Shown here in pieces: positions 48,573 to 58,081 of a stretch of 64,000 nt of DNA. A model generated the notes under the pieces. It was not told the DNA's origin, made no database searches, and saw only the letters and a list, made by a program, of their open reading frames with translations. The stretch's first letter is position 1. Every line of letters begins with the position of its first letter. Made by a program: the position numbers and the translations under genes. Origin of the DNA: Bdellovibrio sp. (GTDB lineage Bacteria > Bdellovibrionota > Bdellovibrionia > Bdellovibrionales > Bdellovibrionaceae); NCBI GenBank assembly GCA_014376435.1, contig JACMRL010000010.1:1-64000 (forward strand), in the 5' to 3' direction.

Positions 48573-50771
48573 ATGACAGTAGATAACACGAACAGTGTGA
48601 TCGAAGACGCTACGTCTTCGAACCACGAAATCAGCGCTTCAGTAGAAGCAACAGTTGAACCCCGCCAACAAGCAACGTCAGCCATTGAAAGTAACGAAGA
48701 TGAAGACGAAGAATTCGAAGGCGAAGAGTCTGACGAAATACCAGTTAATATTTTCGAATCTTGGGGCTTATCAAAAGAAGTTTTAAAATCCTTAGCAGAG
48801 ATGAAGTTTACAAACCCAACTTCAATCCAAACTCAAGCCATTCCAATGCTTTTAACTCGCGAAAAAGATTTCGTTGGTTTAGCGGCAACCGGAACTGGTA
48901 AAACGGGCGCATTCGGTATTCCATTAGTTGAATCAATCGATGCAAAATCGAAATCAGTACAAGCTTTAATCATGTGTCCAACACGTGAATTAGCAACGCA
49001 AGTTGAAGCGCAAATTCAAAAAATTGCTAAATGGAAGGGTTTAAGTACCCTGACCGTTTTCGGCGGATCTTCTTACGATCGCCAAGTGACGGCATTAAAA
49101 CGCGGTGTTCATATCGTGGTTGGTACTCCGGGTCGCTTATGTGATTTAGTTGATCGTAAGGTATTAAAATTACAAGACGTGCAAACTTTAATCTTAGATG
49201 AAGCTGATGAAATGATTTCAATGGGTTTTCAAGATGACCTTGAGAAAATCTTAAACGCCATCGGTACGGATGAGACAAAACGCAAATGGTTATTTTCGGC
49301 GACAATGTCTCCAGAAATTCGCCGTGTAGTTTCTAAGTATTTACCTGATTATGATAAAGTAGAAATTAACAAACAAGACTCTGAAAAACCAAATATCGAA
49401 CAAATCTACTATACAATCTATCCAGATCGTAAATTACAGATGTTATCTTCGGTTCTTTACATGAATCCAGAATTCTACGGTTTGATTTTCTGTCAAACAA
49501 AACGTGAAGTGGGCGAGATCACTGAATGGTTAAAACGTAAATCATTTAAAGTCGATTGCATCCACGGAGATCGTCCTCAGCGTGAACGTGATTTCATCTT
49601 ACAAGATTTCCGCAAAGGCCGTATCAAAATTCTAGTCGCAACTGACGTGGCCGCCCGTGGTTTAGATATTAATGATTTAACTCACGTTATTAATTTCTCA
49701 TTACCGCGTGAAGTTGAAAGTTACACTCACCGTATCGGTCGTACCGGCCGTGCGGGTAAAAAAGGTTTAGCTTTATCAATCATTGCTCCGCATGAAGTAC
49801 GTACTTTAAAACGTATTCAGCAAGTAACAAAAGCCGTGATGACTAAAGGTCTTGCGCCTTCGAATGACGAATTAAACTTATTCCGTGTTAAAGATGCAAT
49901 CGCTTCTTTAAATGCGGTGGGTAATGACGAAATTTCAATTCGTGCCGGTAAGTTTTTAGATCGTAAAATGTCTGAGCTTAAAGAGATGTTTACTTTTGAT
50001 TGCACAGTCGAAGAATTCTTAAAACGTTATTTAGTTTCTGATCACGCAGATATTTTTGAAAACCGCGAGACTTCAATGGATTTCGTTGGTGACGGTGTAG
50101 TACCTCGCGAAATGCAAGACTACGGTTCGCGAGATCGCGGTCCGGTAGGGCGAGATTCTTCAGGCCCTCGCGATGGATATCGCGGTGGCAATGGCGGCGG
50201 CGGATACCGTGGTAACGATCGCGGTGGATTTTCTGGTGGCGGCGGCGGCGGGTATTCTCGTGGCCCTCGTGATGGTGGCAACGGATTTCGCGGCGGCGGT
50301 GACAACCGTGATGGTGGTTTCCGTGGCGGCGATCGCAATAATTCCGACAACTACCGTGGACCTCGTAATGAGGGACCCGCTAAACCTTTCGTACGCCCGG
50401 CGTTCGTAGGTGAAGAGCGTAATGATTCGCGTGATTCAGCTCCAATGCGTGAGTCGGCTCCGCGCGAATTCGCTCCGCGTGAATTCGCTCCGCGTGAATT
50501 CGCTCCGCGCAGTGAACCACGTGGACCGGTTTCTCGTGATAAGTACAGCGACAAGGCTCCCGCAGCGGGTGCAAACGATCGTCGTCCGTTCGCGGCACGT
50601 AGCGATTCAGCTCCACGCACTGAACGCCCTGAATTTCGCGGCGGCGAAGCTCCGCGCAGTGAAGGCTTCCGTTCATGGAATGCTGACGATGCTGGATCTG
50701 AGCGCCCACGTCCACGTCGTTTCGCTGGGCCGATGAAACCCTCGGCGAGTCGTCCAACGACACGTAAGTAG
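48573..50771 (+). CDS. DEAD-box RNA helicase (DeaD/CsdA-like) with RG/G-rich C-terminal tail
   Basis: AATGTGKTGAFGIPL; ILDEADEMISMGF; FSATMS; HRIGRTGRAG; tail GGNGGGGYRGNDRGG and REFAPREFAPREFAPR. Confidence 0.95.
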   Translation: MTVDNTNSVIEDATSSNHEISASVEATVEPRQQATSAIESNEDEDEEFEGEESDEIPVNIFESWGLSKEVLKSLAEMKFTNPTSIQTQAIPMLLTREKDFVGLAATGTGKTGAFGIPLVESIDAKSKSVQALIMCPTRELATQVEAQIQKIAKWKGLSTLTVFGGSSYDRQVTALKRGVHIVVGTPGRLCDLVDRKVLKLQDVQTLILDEADEMISMGFQDDLEKILNAIGTDETKRKWLFSATMSPEIRRVVSKYLPDYDKVEINKQDSEKPNIEQIYYTIYPDRKLQMLSSVLYMNPEFYGLIFCQTKREVGEITEWLKRKSFKVDCIHGDRPQRERDFILQDFRKGRIKILVATDVAARGLDINDLTHVINFSLPREVESYTHRIGRTGRAGKKGLALSIIAPHEVRTLKRIQQVTKAVMTKGLAPSNDELNLFRVKDAIASLNAVGNDEISIRAGKFLDRKMSELKEMFTFDCTVEEFLKRYLVSDHADIFENRETSMDFVGDGVVPREMQDYGSRDRGPVGRDSSGPRDGYRGGNGGGGYRGNDRGGFSGGGGGGYSRGPRDGGNGFRGGGDNRDGGFRGGDRNNSDNYRGPRNEGPAKPFVRPAFVGEERNDSRDSAPMRESAPREFAPREFAPREFAPRSEPRGPVSRDKYSDKAPAAGANDRRPFAARSDSAPRTERPEFRGGEAPRSEGFRSWNADDAGSERPRPRRFAGPMKPSASRPTTRK
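50464..50511 (+). repeat. 15-bp in-frame tandem repeat (x3) encoding REFAP
   Basis: GCGYGAATTCGCTCC repeated consecutively three times. Confidence 0.9.
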
Positions 50772-50823
50772 TTATTTTAGTTTCAGTTATTAGTTTTAAA
50801 AACCACCAATTTTTAAAATGACG

Positions 50824-50858
50824 AAAGGCTCTGAAGAAATTCAGGGCCTTTTTTTTGG
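50824..50858 (+). terminator. Rho-independent terminator after helicase
   Basis: AAGGCTCTGAA-gaaa-TTCAGGGCCTTTTTTTT. Confidence 0.85.
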
Positions 50859-51077
50859 TTTATTTTTAAAATATATTTATTTTAGCCTGAAAAATGCAAA
50901 AGCGAGTTTAACTTAGCGCTAAGCCCTTTTTTGCTGTCAAAACATTCGACAATCTTGCATTTAATTTCTGATTTTACTAATTTGTCTCATTAAAAAATTG
51001 GATCATTAGGTCGGAGGCAATACCTATGTTAACTTCCCTTCGTCGTCATGGGGTCTTTTCTAGTTTCGGGGGAAACA

Positions 51078-51470
51078 ATGAAATCAATCGCACTTATTTT
51101 AATGTTGCTTACTTTTCCAAAAGCCAAGGCTAATGAAATACGAAAAGCTGATTGCGCAAATCAAGCCGTCAAAGCCGCAGTAGAAGCTAATTATCGTGCT
51201 TTTGATGCCAGTACAAGCTCGTGCGGAGTTAAAGCCATTCAAGTAACTCAAGATTATGAGACACTTCTGGTTTGTACCTCGGACGAGACTGAAGTTATGG
51301 AGTACACGATTGTCTTAGGCAAACGTGCAGGTGAAGCATGCACAATAAGTAAGGTTACAATGACGAGCGATTCAAGCGCGCCGCATTTTGATTCTAGCGT
51401 TGGTCTTTTGACGGCAGTCGAGTGTTCGATTAGTTACGGTGATCGTAAGACCGCAGTTAAGTGTGAGTAA
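51078..51470 (+). CDS. Small secreted hypothetical protein
   Basis: Signal peptide MKSIALILMLLTFPKAKANE; SD-like GGGGGAA upstream of ATG 51078. Confidence 0.6.
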   Translation: MKSIALILMLLTFPKAKANEIRKADCANQAVKAAVEANYRAFDASTSSCGVKAIQVTQDYETLLVCTSDETEVMEYTIVLGKRAGEACTISKVTMTSDSSAPHFDSSVGLLTAVECSISYGDRKTAVKCE

Positions 51471-51473
51471 TTT

Positions 51474-53033
51474 TTAAATTAAGCTATCAAAAATTTTATC
51501 GGCGCAGTTGATACCATCACAAGCCGCCGAAGTAATTCCACCCGCATAGCCGGCGCCTTCACCGCAAGGAAATAAACCTTGATGCGATACACTTTGCAAG
51601 GTTTCACTGTCGCGGGTTACGCGAAGCGGGCATGAGGTTCGGGATTCAACTCCGTAAAGCTGAGATTTGTCGGTGATAAATCCGCGCATGTTTTGATTGA
51701 ACTTCTCTAAGCCCTCTTTAATTTTACCGTACATCAAATTCGGTAGTAACTGATCAAGGCGAATCGCCTTTACGCCCGATGGAGAAGATGTAGAGTTCAA
51801 AACATTCTTATCGGACTGATTTAAAAACGATAATAAATTTTGCGCGGGTAGTTCTTTTGTTCCGCCGGCCGATTGAATGGATTGAAAGGCCCGGGTTTCA
51901 ATGTCACGACGTAATTTCATTCCGCCCATACGGTCATTACCGAATAGCTCATCGTGATTAATACTAACGACGATGGCCGCATTCGCGAAAGGTGAGTTAC
52001 GGTTAAAGTTACTCATTCCATTTACCACAATACCGTCTTTTTCGGTGCCGCTGGACAGAACATAACCGCCTGGACACATACAAAAACTATAAACGCCAAT
52101 ACCCGTTTTATCATCGTGGTGAGCTAATTTATAATTTGCTGAGCCTAATTTAGGATGATCAGCAAAAGCGCGGTACTGAATTTGATTAATTTCTTTTTGC
52201 GGGTGTTCAATACGTAAACCCATCGCAAAAGATTTTCCTTCGACCAAAACATCTGAATCGATTAAGTGGTTCAACATATCTTCGGCCGAATGGCCCGTGG
52301 CTAATACGACGTGGTCAGAGCGATATTCATCGCCTTGTTCCGTGATAATTCCTACGACGGAATTTTTTCCGTAGATTAATTTTTTAACTTGAGAATTATA
52401 ATGGATTTCGCAGCCGTGCTGTTTTAAAAATTCACGCATCAGTGGAATCACGCGACGAATTTTATCTGAACCGACGTGCGGATTTGATAACCATTGAATT
52501 TCGGCGGGCGCGCCGAATTGTACCAAACGATTCAATACGTAAGGAATATGGTCAGACTTAATTCGCGTGATTAATTTTCCATCCGAATATAACCCAGCGC
52601 CGCCTTCGCCGTAGCAAACATTATTGCGCGGGTCTAATTCTCCGTAGCGCCAGTATTTATTAATTCCCTTGATGCGATCGGCTGATTCGCTGCCGCGTTC
52701 GAATAAGCGACAGGGAATTCCGCGCTCGACTAAGCGAAGGGCTGCGAATAATCCCGCAGGGCCTGAACCCACGATAATTGGTTTTTGAAAATTTGCGGGC
52801 AATTTTGCTAAACGCGGAAGTTCGAATTTTTCTAAGCTAAGCTCTTCGTTTTCACCAGCTACTTCAACCGTGTAAACAAAATGGGGAGAGTGTTTTTTGC
52901 GGGCATCAACGGATTGACGAAGAATGCGGTACGGGCCATGTTTAGCCATGCCGTGCTGAGGTAACAGCCAAGCTAAGTGCTCGGTTAATTCCTGATTAAT
53001 ATCTACTTTAAGGTCTTTAAAAATCTTCGACAT
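51474..53033 (-). CDS. FAD-dependent dehydrogenase (COG2509-like)
   Basis: PIIVGSGPAGLFAALRLVERG; HVVLATGHSAEDM; LFPCGEGAGYAGGITSAACDG. Start reassigned to 53033. Confidence 0.88.
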   Translation of the reverse strand: MSKIFKDLKVDINQELTEHLAWLLPQHGMAKHGPYRILRQSVDARKKHSPHFVYTVEVAGENEELSLEKFELPRLAKLPANFQKPIIVGSGPAGLFAALRLVERGIPCRLFERGSESADRIKGINKYWRYGELDPRNNVCYGEGGAGLYSDGKLITRIKSDHIPYVLNRLVQFGAPAEIQWLSNPHVGSDKIRRVIPLMREFLKQHGCEIHYNSQVKKLIYGKNSVVGIITEQGDEYRSDHVVLATGHSAEDMLNHLIDSDVLVEGKSFAMGLRIEHPQKEINQIQYRAFADHPKLGSANYKLAHHDDKTGIGVYSFCMCPGGYVLSSGTEKDGIVVNGMSNFNRNSPFANAAIVVSINHDELFGNDRMGGMKLRRDIETRAFQSIQSAGGTKELPAQNLLSFLNQSDKNVLNSTSSPSGVKAIRLDQLLPNLMYGKIKEGLEKFNQNMRGFITDKSQLYGVESRTSCPLRVTRDSETLQSVSHQGLFPCGEGAGYAGGITSAACDGINCADKIFDSLI

Positions 53034-53061
53034 GAGAGAAAGTTTATAGCAAGATAGTGCC

Positions 53062-53892
53062 ATGTCAGCAATCACTCGATTTTTACCAAAGAACCATCTT
53101 AGTTATTTTGCGGGAAAACTTGTTCATCTCAAATTTCCGCCCTTTCTGTCGTGGCTTAAGAACTTAATCATTGAAAACTTTGCACAGGCTTACAAGATTG
53201 ACCTAAATGAAGTCGAGTTTCCAATCGAAAAATACGATTCTTTGGGTGAATTTTTTATTCGTCGGTTAAAGCCGGGTCTTCGCCCGCTTGGTCAAACTTG
53301 GGCTTTAAATCCAGCTGATGCAGTGATCACGCAGGCCGCCGTGATGACCGATGGAAAATTGATTCAGGCGAAAGGTAAAACTTATTCACTACAAAACTTT
53401 ACACAAGATCCCGAAGCGACTAAAAAGTGGATGGACGGAATTTTCCTAACTTACTATTTATGTCCGACCGATTATCACCGCGTGCATTCGCCGGTGACGG
53501 GTTACATTAAAAAAATCACGCATATTCCGGGAGCTTTGTGGCCGGTAAATGCATGGTCGACCGAAAATATTCACGAGCTTTTTTCAATCAACGAAAGAAT
53601 TTTAGTAGAAATTGAAACCGATCGTGGACCCGTGGGCGTAATGTTTGTGGGTGCGACCAACGTTGGGCAAATTATTTTAACGTTTGATACATCAATCGTG
53701 GGTAATCAATTATTGTCGTCACTAAAATTCGAGAAAATTTATGATTTACCAGTGCAAAAAGGGGATGAGCTAGGTGCTTTCCGTATGGGAAGTACGGTCG
53801 TCATGCTTTACGCAAAAGGTCAGTTGCCAGAAGGTTTTGACCCAGGCACGCAGCTAAGCAAAGCAGTTAAAGTGAATAGTCCGCTAGCCTAA
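53062..53892 (+). CDS. psd: Phosphatidylserine decarboxylase
   Basis: YHRVHSPVTGYI; FRMGSTVVMLYA (GST self-cleavage motif). Confidence 0.92.
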   Translation: MSAITRFLPKNHLSYFAGKLVHLKFPPFLSWLKNLIIENFAQAYKIDLNEVEFPIEKYDSLGEFFIRRLKPGLRPLGQTWALNPADAVITQAAVMTDGKLIQAKGKTYSLQNFTQDPEATKKWMDGIFLTYYLCPTDYHRVHSPVTGYIKKITHIPGALWPVNAWSTENIHELFSINERILVEIETDRGPVGVMFVGATNVGQIILTFDTSIVGNQLLSSLKFEKIYDLPVQKGDELGAFRMGSTVVMLYAKGQLPEGFDPGTQLSKAVKVNSPLA

Positions 53893-54248
53893 GCAGGGTA
53901 GCGGCATTCCGTTGCCGAAGTTTCCGCAATGGTCACATTTTTTAAAATAGGAATTTTTTTAATCATCCGATCATATATCCACTTCGCTAAAAGCTCTGAA
54001 GTTGGATTTTCTAAACCCGGCACTTCATTTAAAACTCGGTGGTCAATTTCGATTAATAAAGCCTTCATGGCAAAGCTGATTTCGTTATAATCCATTACCC
54101 AGCCTACTTTTGTATCTAGATCGCCCAACAAAGTTAGAACAATTTTAAAGCTGTGTCCGTGCATGCGCGCGCACGGGTGCGTGGATGGTAAATTTGGTAA
54201 AAAACGGGCTGACTCTATTTGAAAATGCTGCTTCAATTCATACTTCAT
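53889..54248 (-). CDS. queD: 6-carboxy-5,6,7,8-tetrahydropterin synthase (QueD)
   Basis: HPCARMHGHSFKIVL (CxxxHGH); DHRVLNEVPGLENPTSELLAKWI. Confidence 0.9.
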   Translation of the reverse strand: MKYELKQHFQIESARFLPNLPSTHPCARMHGHSFKIVLTLLGDLDTKVGWVMDYNEISFAMKALLIEIDHRVLNEVPGLENPTSELLAKWIYDRMIKKIPILKNVTIAETSATECRYPA

Positions 54249-54274
54249 AGTAGCTTTAACTTAAAGGATTTCCC

Positions 54275-54769
54275 ATGGAATTGACAACACTTCATTTAGC
54301 GAAACAAAACTTTAAATTCTCGTCGGCGCATTTTTTGATTTTTGATGATCATAAGGCCGAAATGCTGCACGGGCATAACTACCAAGTTAAGGTCGATATT
54401 GTTTGCCCACCGGCAGAAGATTTTCCGCAAGACGGGTATTTTATCGATTTTAATGTTTTAAAAAAGCAAATTAAATCGCGCCTTGATCAATGGGACGAAC
54501 ATATTTTATTACCTAGTCAGCATAAAGATATGAAATATAAAATCAGCCTAGACGGAAAAAACTATGAAGTGCATTTCCGTGATCGTTTTTATTCTTTGCC
54601 TTTAAGCGAAGTGATTTGGTTAGAACTGACGAACACCAGCGTTGAACAACTTTCAAGTTTACTGGCCCATGATTTTTTTCACAGCTTTAAAAAAATCGGA
54701 GTCAGGAAAGTGCGCGTGACGGTCGAAGAGACACGTGGGCAAAGTGCCTCCACGCTGGTGAAAGATTAA
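54275..54769 (+). CDS. COG0720 (PTPS/QueD superfamily) paralogue lacking the catalytic Cys
   Basis: KFSSAHFLIFDDHKAEMLHGHNYQVKVDI; DEHILLPS; VRVTVEETRGQSAS. Confidence 0.82.
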   Translation: MELTTLHLAKQNFKFSSAHFLIFDDHKAEMLHGHNYQVKVDIVCPPAEDFPQDGYFIDFNVLKKQIKSRLDQWDEHILLPSQHKDMKYKISLDGKNYEVHFRDRFYSLPLSEVIWLELTNTSVEQLSSLLAHDFFHSFKKIGVRKVRVTVEETRGQSASTLVKD

Positions 54770-55789
54770 TTACTGTATTTTCATGCCGCTGGCGACTTCG
54801 TCGGCGGTCAATTCTTCTTTGATTCGGTAACTCCAAAAACAAATTTGCCCGGGCTGTTTAACCCAGCTGTCAACACGGTCTTCAAGGGATTGCGGAATTC
54901 CGTTACAGGAAGTGCTGCCAATGTCGGCGAAGTTTGTAACCTCACTGACTGACCAGGACCAAAAACTTTTTTCCCTTTTTGACCAATTACGGTTGAAGCC
55001 ACTGGCTCCTTTTTGAACTTTTGCAAAAACAATTTGTTCTAAATTAGGGTGCGCTACTTGTTCGCGAGCTCGTAAAATCATGTCCGAATTAGTGATTTTT
55101 ACGATGTAAGAATCACCACCTACTTGATTGGGGGCTACTACAAAATAAGCGGCCTTTACATCTGTCTTAGAAGCTTGCGGGTTAATGAGGAAGGGGCCTT
55201 CCGCGCCGGCACTATTTAAATTAAAACCAGCGTAACGTTGGCTTGCACTGACGCGAAGGTAAGCCCACGCAGTCATTCGCACGGGCGCTTTATAAATATA
55301 TTTAGCCATTGGTTTAAGTGTAACGTTAACGGTACGAATCGTTTCAAATTTTCTATTCAGAAATTCGAAAGTAAATTGATTTGTGCCTGAGTAAAGATTT
55401 TCAACCCACATTTGGGCCTCCGCTAAATCGGACTTACGATAAGTCAAAATTCCACCTTCAAAGTGGTGAGCTGGGTAAATTTTCTTACTACAAATTAATT
55501 GGACTTCGACCAGGCCAGGCGCATTTAAATTCAGAATGCTATAACGCTCATCTGGACTTGTGGTCTTTAAATTAATTTTCATTAGACCTAGAGGCTTAAT
55601 ATTAATTTCACTTTCAGAAACAAATGAACTACGAAATTTTTGTAACCACACACGAAGGTCTGTATTCTGCAAATTTTTAATTTCTAGCTGCCCAGTATCG
55701 CAAGCTTGCGGCCAACGTAGTACTTCCGCTTCGGTAAAAATTGAAACGAATAAGAGACCTAAAATAAAGACCGCTTTTAATTTATTCAT
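54770..55789 (-). CDS. Hypothetical secreted protein
   Basis: Signal peptide MNKLKAVFILGLLFVSIFTEAEV. Confidence 0.6.
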   Translation of the reverse strand: MNKLKAVFILGLLFVSIFTEAEVLRWPQACDTGQLEIKNLQNTDLRVWLQKFRSSFVSESEINIKPLGLMKINLKTTSPDERYSILNLNAPGLVEVQLICSKKIYPAHHFEGGILTYRKSDLAEAQMWVENLYSGTNQFTFEFLNRKFETIRTVNVTLKPMAKYIYKAPVRMTAWAYLRVSASQRYAGFNLNSAGAEGPFLINPQASKTDVKAAYFVVAPNQVGGDSYIVKITNSDMILRAREQVAHPNLEQIVFAKVQKGASGFNRNWSKREKSFWSWSVSEVTNFADIGSTSCNGIPQSLEDRVDSWVKQPGQICFWSYRIKEELTADEVASGMKIQ

Positions 55790-55926
55790 GCCTCTCAAAT
55801 CGGGGTAAAAGTGAAGTTACTTAAACCCTAAACAAACAGAATGCATAAACCAGTCCATTCCTGGTCCCCAGTGGGTCGTTTGGCCTAGACTTTTCTCAGT
55901 GTATTTTCATTTAGAAGCCCCTTATT

Positions 55927-55945
55927 GAAAATGATTGTCAATTAC
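55927..55945 (+). promoter_or_regulatory. Fur-box-like site upstream of feoAB
   Basis: GAAAATGATTGTCAATTAC resembles GATAATGATAATCATTATC; it lies directly upstream of feoA. Confidence 0.55.
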
Positions 55946-55997
55946 GAGGAGTGGGCTGAAATAAGAAGTTCCTAACCCAGTCTTCTCTAGGAAATGT

Positions 55998-56210
55998 ATG
56001 AAAACGATCATGATCGATAAAATTGAATCGCTAAAGAAAACCCCGTCTTCTGATGCGATCGTGCAAAGATTGTATGAATTAGGTTTACGTCCGGGAGTTG
56101 AAATTAAAATCATCCGCCGAATTTCTTTTGGAACTGTCACCGTGATTGAATATGGTCAAACACGCTTAGCATTAAATGAACAGGAGATGGCATGTCTACA
56201 TGGGCATTAG
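55998..56210 (+). CDS. feoA: Ferrous iron transport protein A
   Basis: YELGLRPGVEIKIIRRISFGTVTVIEYGQTRLALNEQEM FeoA SH3-like pattern. Confidence 0.88.
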   Translation: MKTIMIDKIESLKKTPSSDAIVQRLYELGLRPGVEIKIIRRISFGTVTVIEYGQTRLALNEQEMACLHGH

Positions 56211-58081
56211 TCGGTTCTCCGAATGCGGGTAAAACAACTTTATATAATTGGTTAACGGGTGCGCGCGCGAAGACGGTCAATTATCCAGGGGCCACCGTTG
56301 AATATAGTATGGGTCCGCTACGTTCGCAGCTCAGTCAAAAATTTGAAAACTTTCAAGCTACCATCATCGATACACCGGGGATCTATTCTTTAAATCCGCA
56401 ATCGGAAGATGAAAAGGTCACTTACAATACTTTGTTCGATCAAAAAAACTTTCCGCACCAAATTGATGGCGTACTGATTGTGGCAGATGGCACGCAGTTA
56501 AACCGTCATTTAGTTTTAGCCGAGCAATTAAAATCGTCTGGCTATCCAGTGATCTTAATTGTGACCATGATGGATTTACTTGAACAAGAAGGTGCGGTTT
56601 TTAATCAAGAATTACTTAGAAAAAAATTAGATACACCCGTGGTTTTATTCGACGGAATTTTAGGCCGTGGTTTAGATCATATTATTTTACTGATGAAACA
56701 ACCACAGCCCGCAAAATTAGAAATTAAAGCTCCCGTCTGGAGCATTCAAAAACAAGAGCAAATGTTGGAGTGGGCACAGCTTGCGGTGGATGCGGTCATT
56801 GTTAAAAAGAATAAAAGTCATAACAGTGCCTTGAAATTAACTGCAAAGTTAGATCATTTATTTTTACATCCGGTTATTGGGTTAATTATTTTTTTCTTAT
56901 TGATGACTATTTTATTTTCTTCGATTTATTGGCTAGCTGCCCCCGTGATGGAGTTAATCGACGGATTTTTTGGTGCAGCCACCGAAAAAATTACGACGGC
57001 TATGCCGGGGCTGGTGGGTAACTTCTTAGGTGCGGGATTAATGGCGGCGATTGGCGGCGTCGTTATTTTTGTACCGCAAATTTTTATTTTATTTTTAGGA
57101 ATCGGAATTTTAGAAGCAACGGGTTACCTAGCGCGCGTCGGAGCCTTGATTGACCGACCTTTGTCTGCTTTAGGTTTAGGTGGCAGGTCATTTGTTCCAT
57201 TGCTGTCGGGCTTTGCTTGTTCGATCCCGGCGATTATGGCAACCAGAAATATTTCTTCTAAAAAAGAGAAACTAATCGCGCAAAGTATCATACCCTTTAT
57301 GACTTGTTCGGCGCGTTTACCAGTTTACGGCCTGATGATTGGTTTTTTACTAGGAGATAGCCAGCCATTAAAAGCGGGTTTTATCATGGCGCTATTATAT
57401 TTTGGTGCGATTTTAATTGGTGCCCTGGCTTCGAAGATACTTTCAAAAATTATTAAAGGTGAACTTCATTCTCGTTTAATGATGGAGCTTCCATTGTATC
57501 GTCGTCCGAGATTTAGAATTTTACTTTTACAATCTTTGTCCAAATCAAAAACATTTGTTTTCAGAGCAGGTCCAATTATTTTGACTCTAGCTTTGGTGCT
57601 TTGGTTTGGAACAACTTTTCCCCGTCCTCCGGTGGGGGTAGAAATGTCGGCCGCGCAAATTGCATCGCATAGTTACGCGGCGCAATTCGGGCAGGCGATT
57701 GAGCCCGTATTTAAGCCCTTGGGTGTGGATTGGCGCGTAGGCTTTGGATTAATTTCGGCCTTTGCCGCGCGCGAAGTATTTGTTTCATCATTAGCCTTGG
57801 TTTTTAATATTGAAGCTAAAGACGAGGCGCAGACCAAAGGTTTATTAAATGCCATGCGCGAAGCCACTTTTGCTGATGGTTCAAAAGTATTTACTGTGGC
57901 CAGCGTAACGGGAATTCTAATTTTCTTTATGATTGCGCTTCAATGTATATCGACCGTTAGTATTTTAAAGCGCGAAACTGGTTCGTGGAGGCCCGCCATT
58001 TTACAGTTAGTTATTAGTAATTTAGTTGCTTATAGCTTGGCGGCGCTAGTAGTGAACGCGCTAAAAGCCTTCGGTCTTTAG
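56192..58081 (+). CDS. feoB: Ferrous iron transport protein B
   Basis: VGSPNAGKTTLYNWLTG; TVNYPGATVEY; DTPGIYSL; SGFACSIPAIMATRNI. Confidence 0.95.
   Translation: MSTWALVGSPNAGKTTLYNWLTGARAKTVNYPGATVEYSMGPLRSQLSQKFENFQATIIDTPGIYSLNPQSEDEKVTYNTLFDQKNFPHQIDGVLIVADGTQLNRHLVLAEQLKSSGYPVILIVTMMDLLEQEGAVFNQELLRKKLDTPVVLFDGILGRGLDHIILLMKQPQPAKLEIKAPVWSIQKQEQMLEWAQLAVDAVIVKKNKSHNSALKLTAKLDHLFLHPVIGLIIFFLLMTILFSSIYWLAAPVMELIDGFFGAATEKITTAMPGLVGNFLGAGLMAAIGGVVIFVPQIFILFLGIGILEATGYLARVGALIDRPLSALGLGGRSFVPLLSGFACSIPAIMATRNISSKKEKLIAQSIIPFMTCSARLPVYGLMIGFLLGDSQPLKAGFIMALLYFGAILIGALASKILSKIIKGELHSRLMMELPLYRRPRFRILLLQSLSKSKTFVFRAGPIILTLALVLWFGTTFPRPPVGVEMSAAQIASHSYAAQFGQAIEPVFKPLGVDWRVGFGLISAFAAREVFVSSLALVFNIEAKDEAQTKGLLNAMREATFADGSKVFTVASVTGILIFFMIALQCISTVSILKRETGSWRPAILQLVISNLVAYSLAALVVNALKAFGL

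Noticed and set aside
50120-50763. Pro/Arg/His-rich antisense and frame-shifted ORFs over the helicase tail
   Set aside because: By-product of the GC-rich RGG repeat region; no independent evidence.
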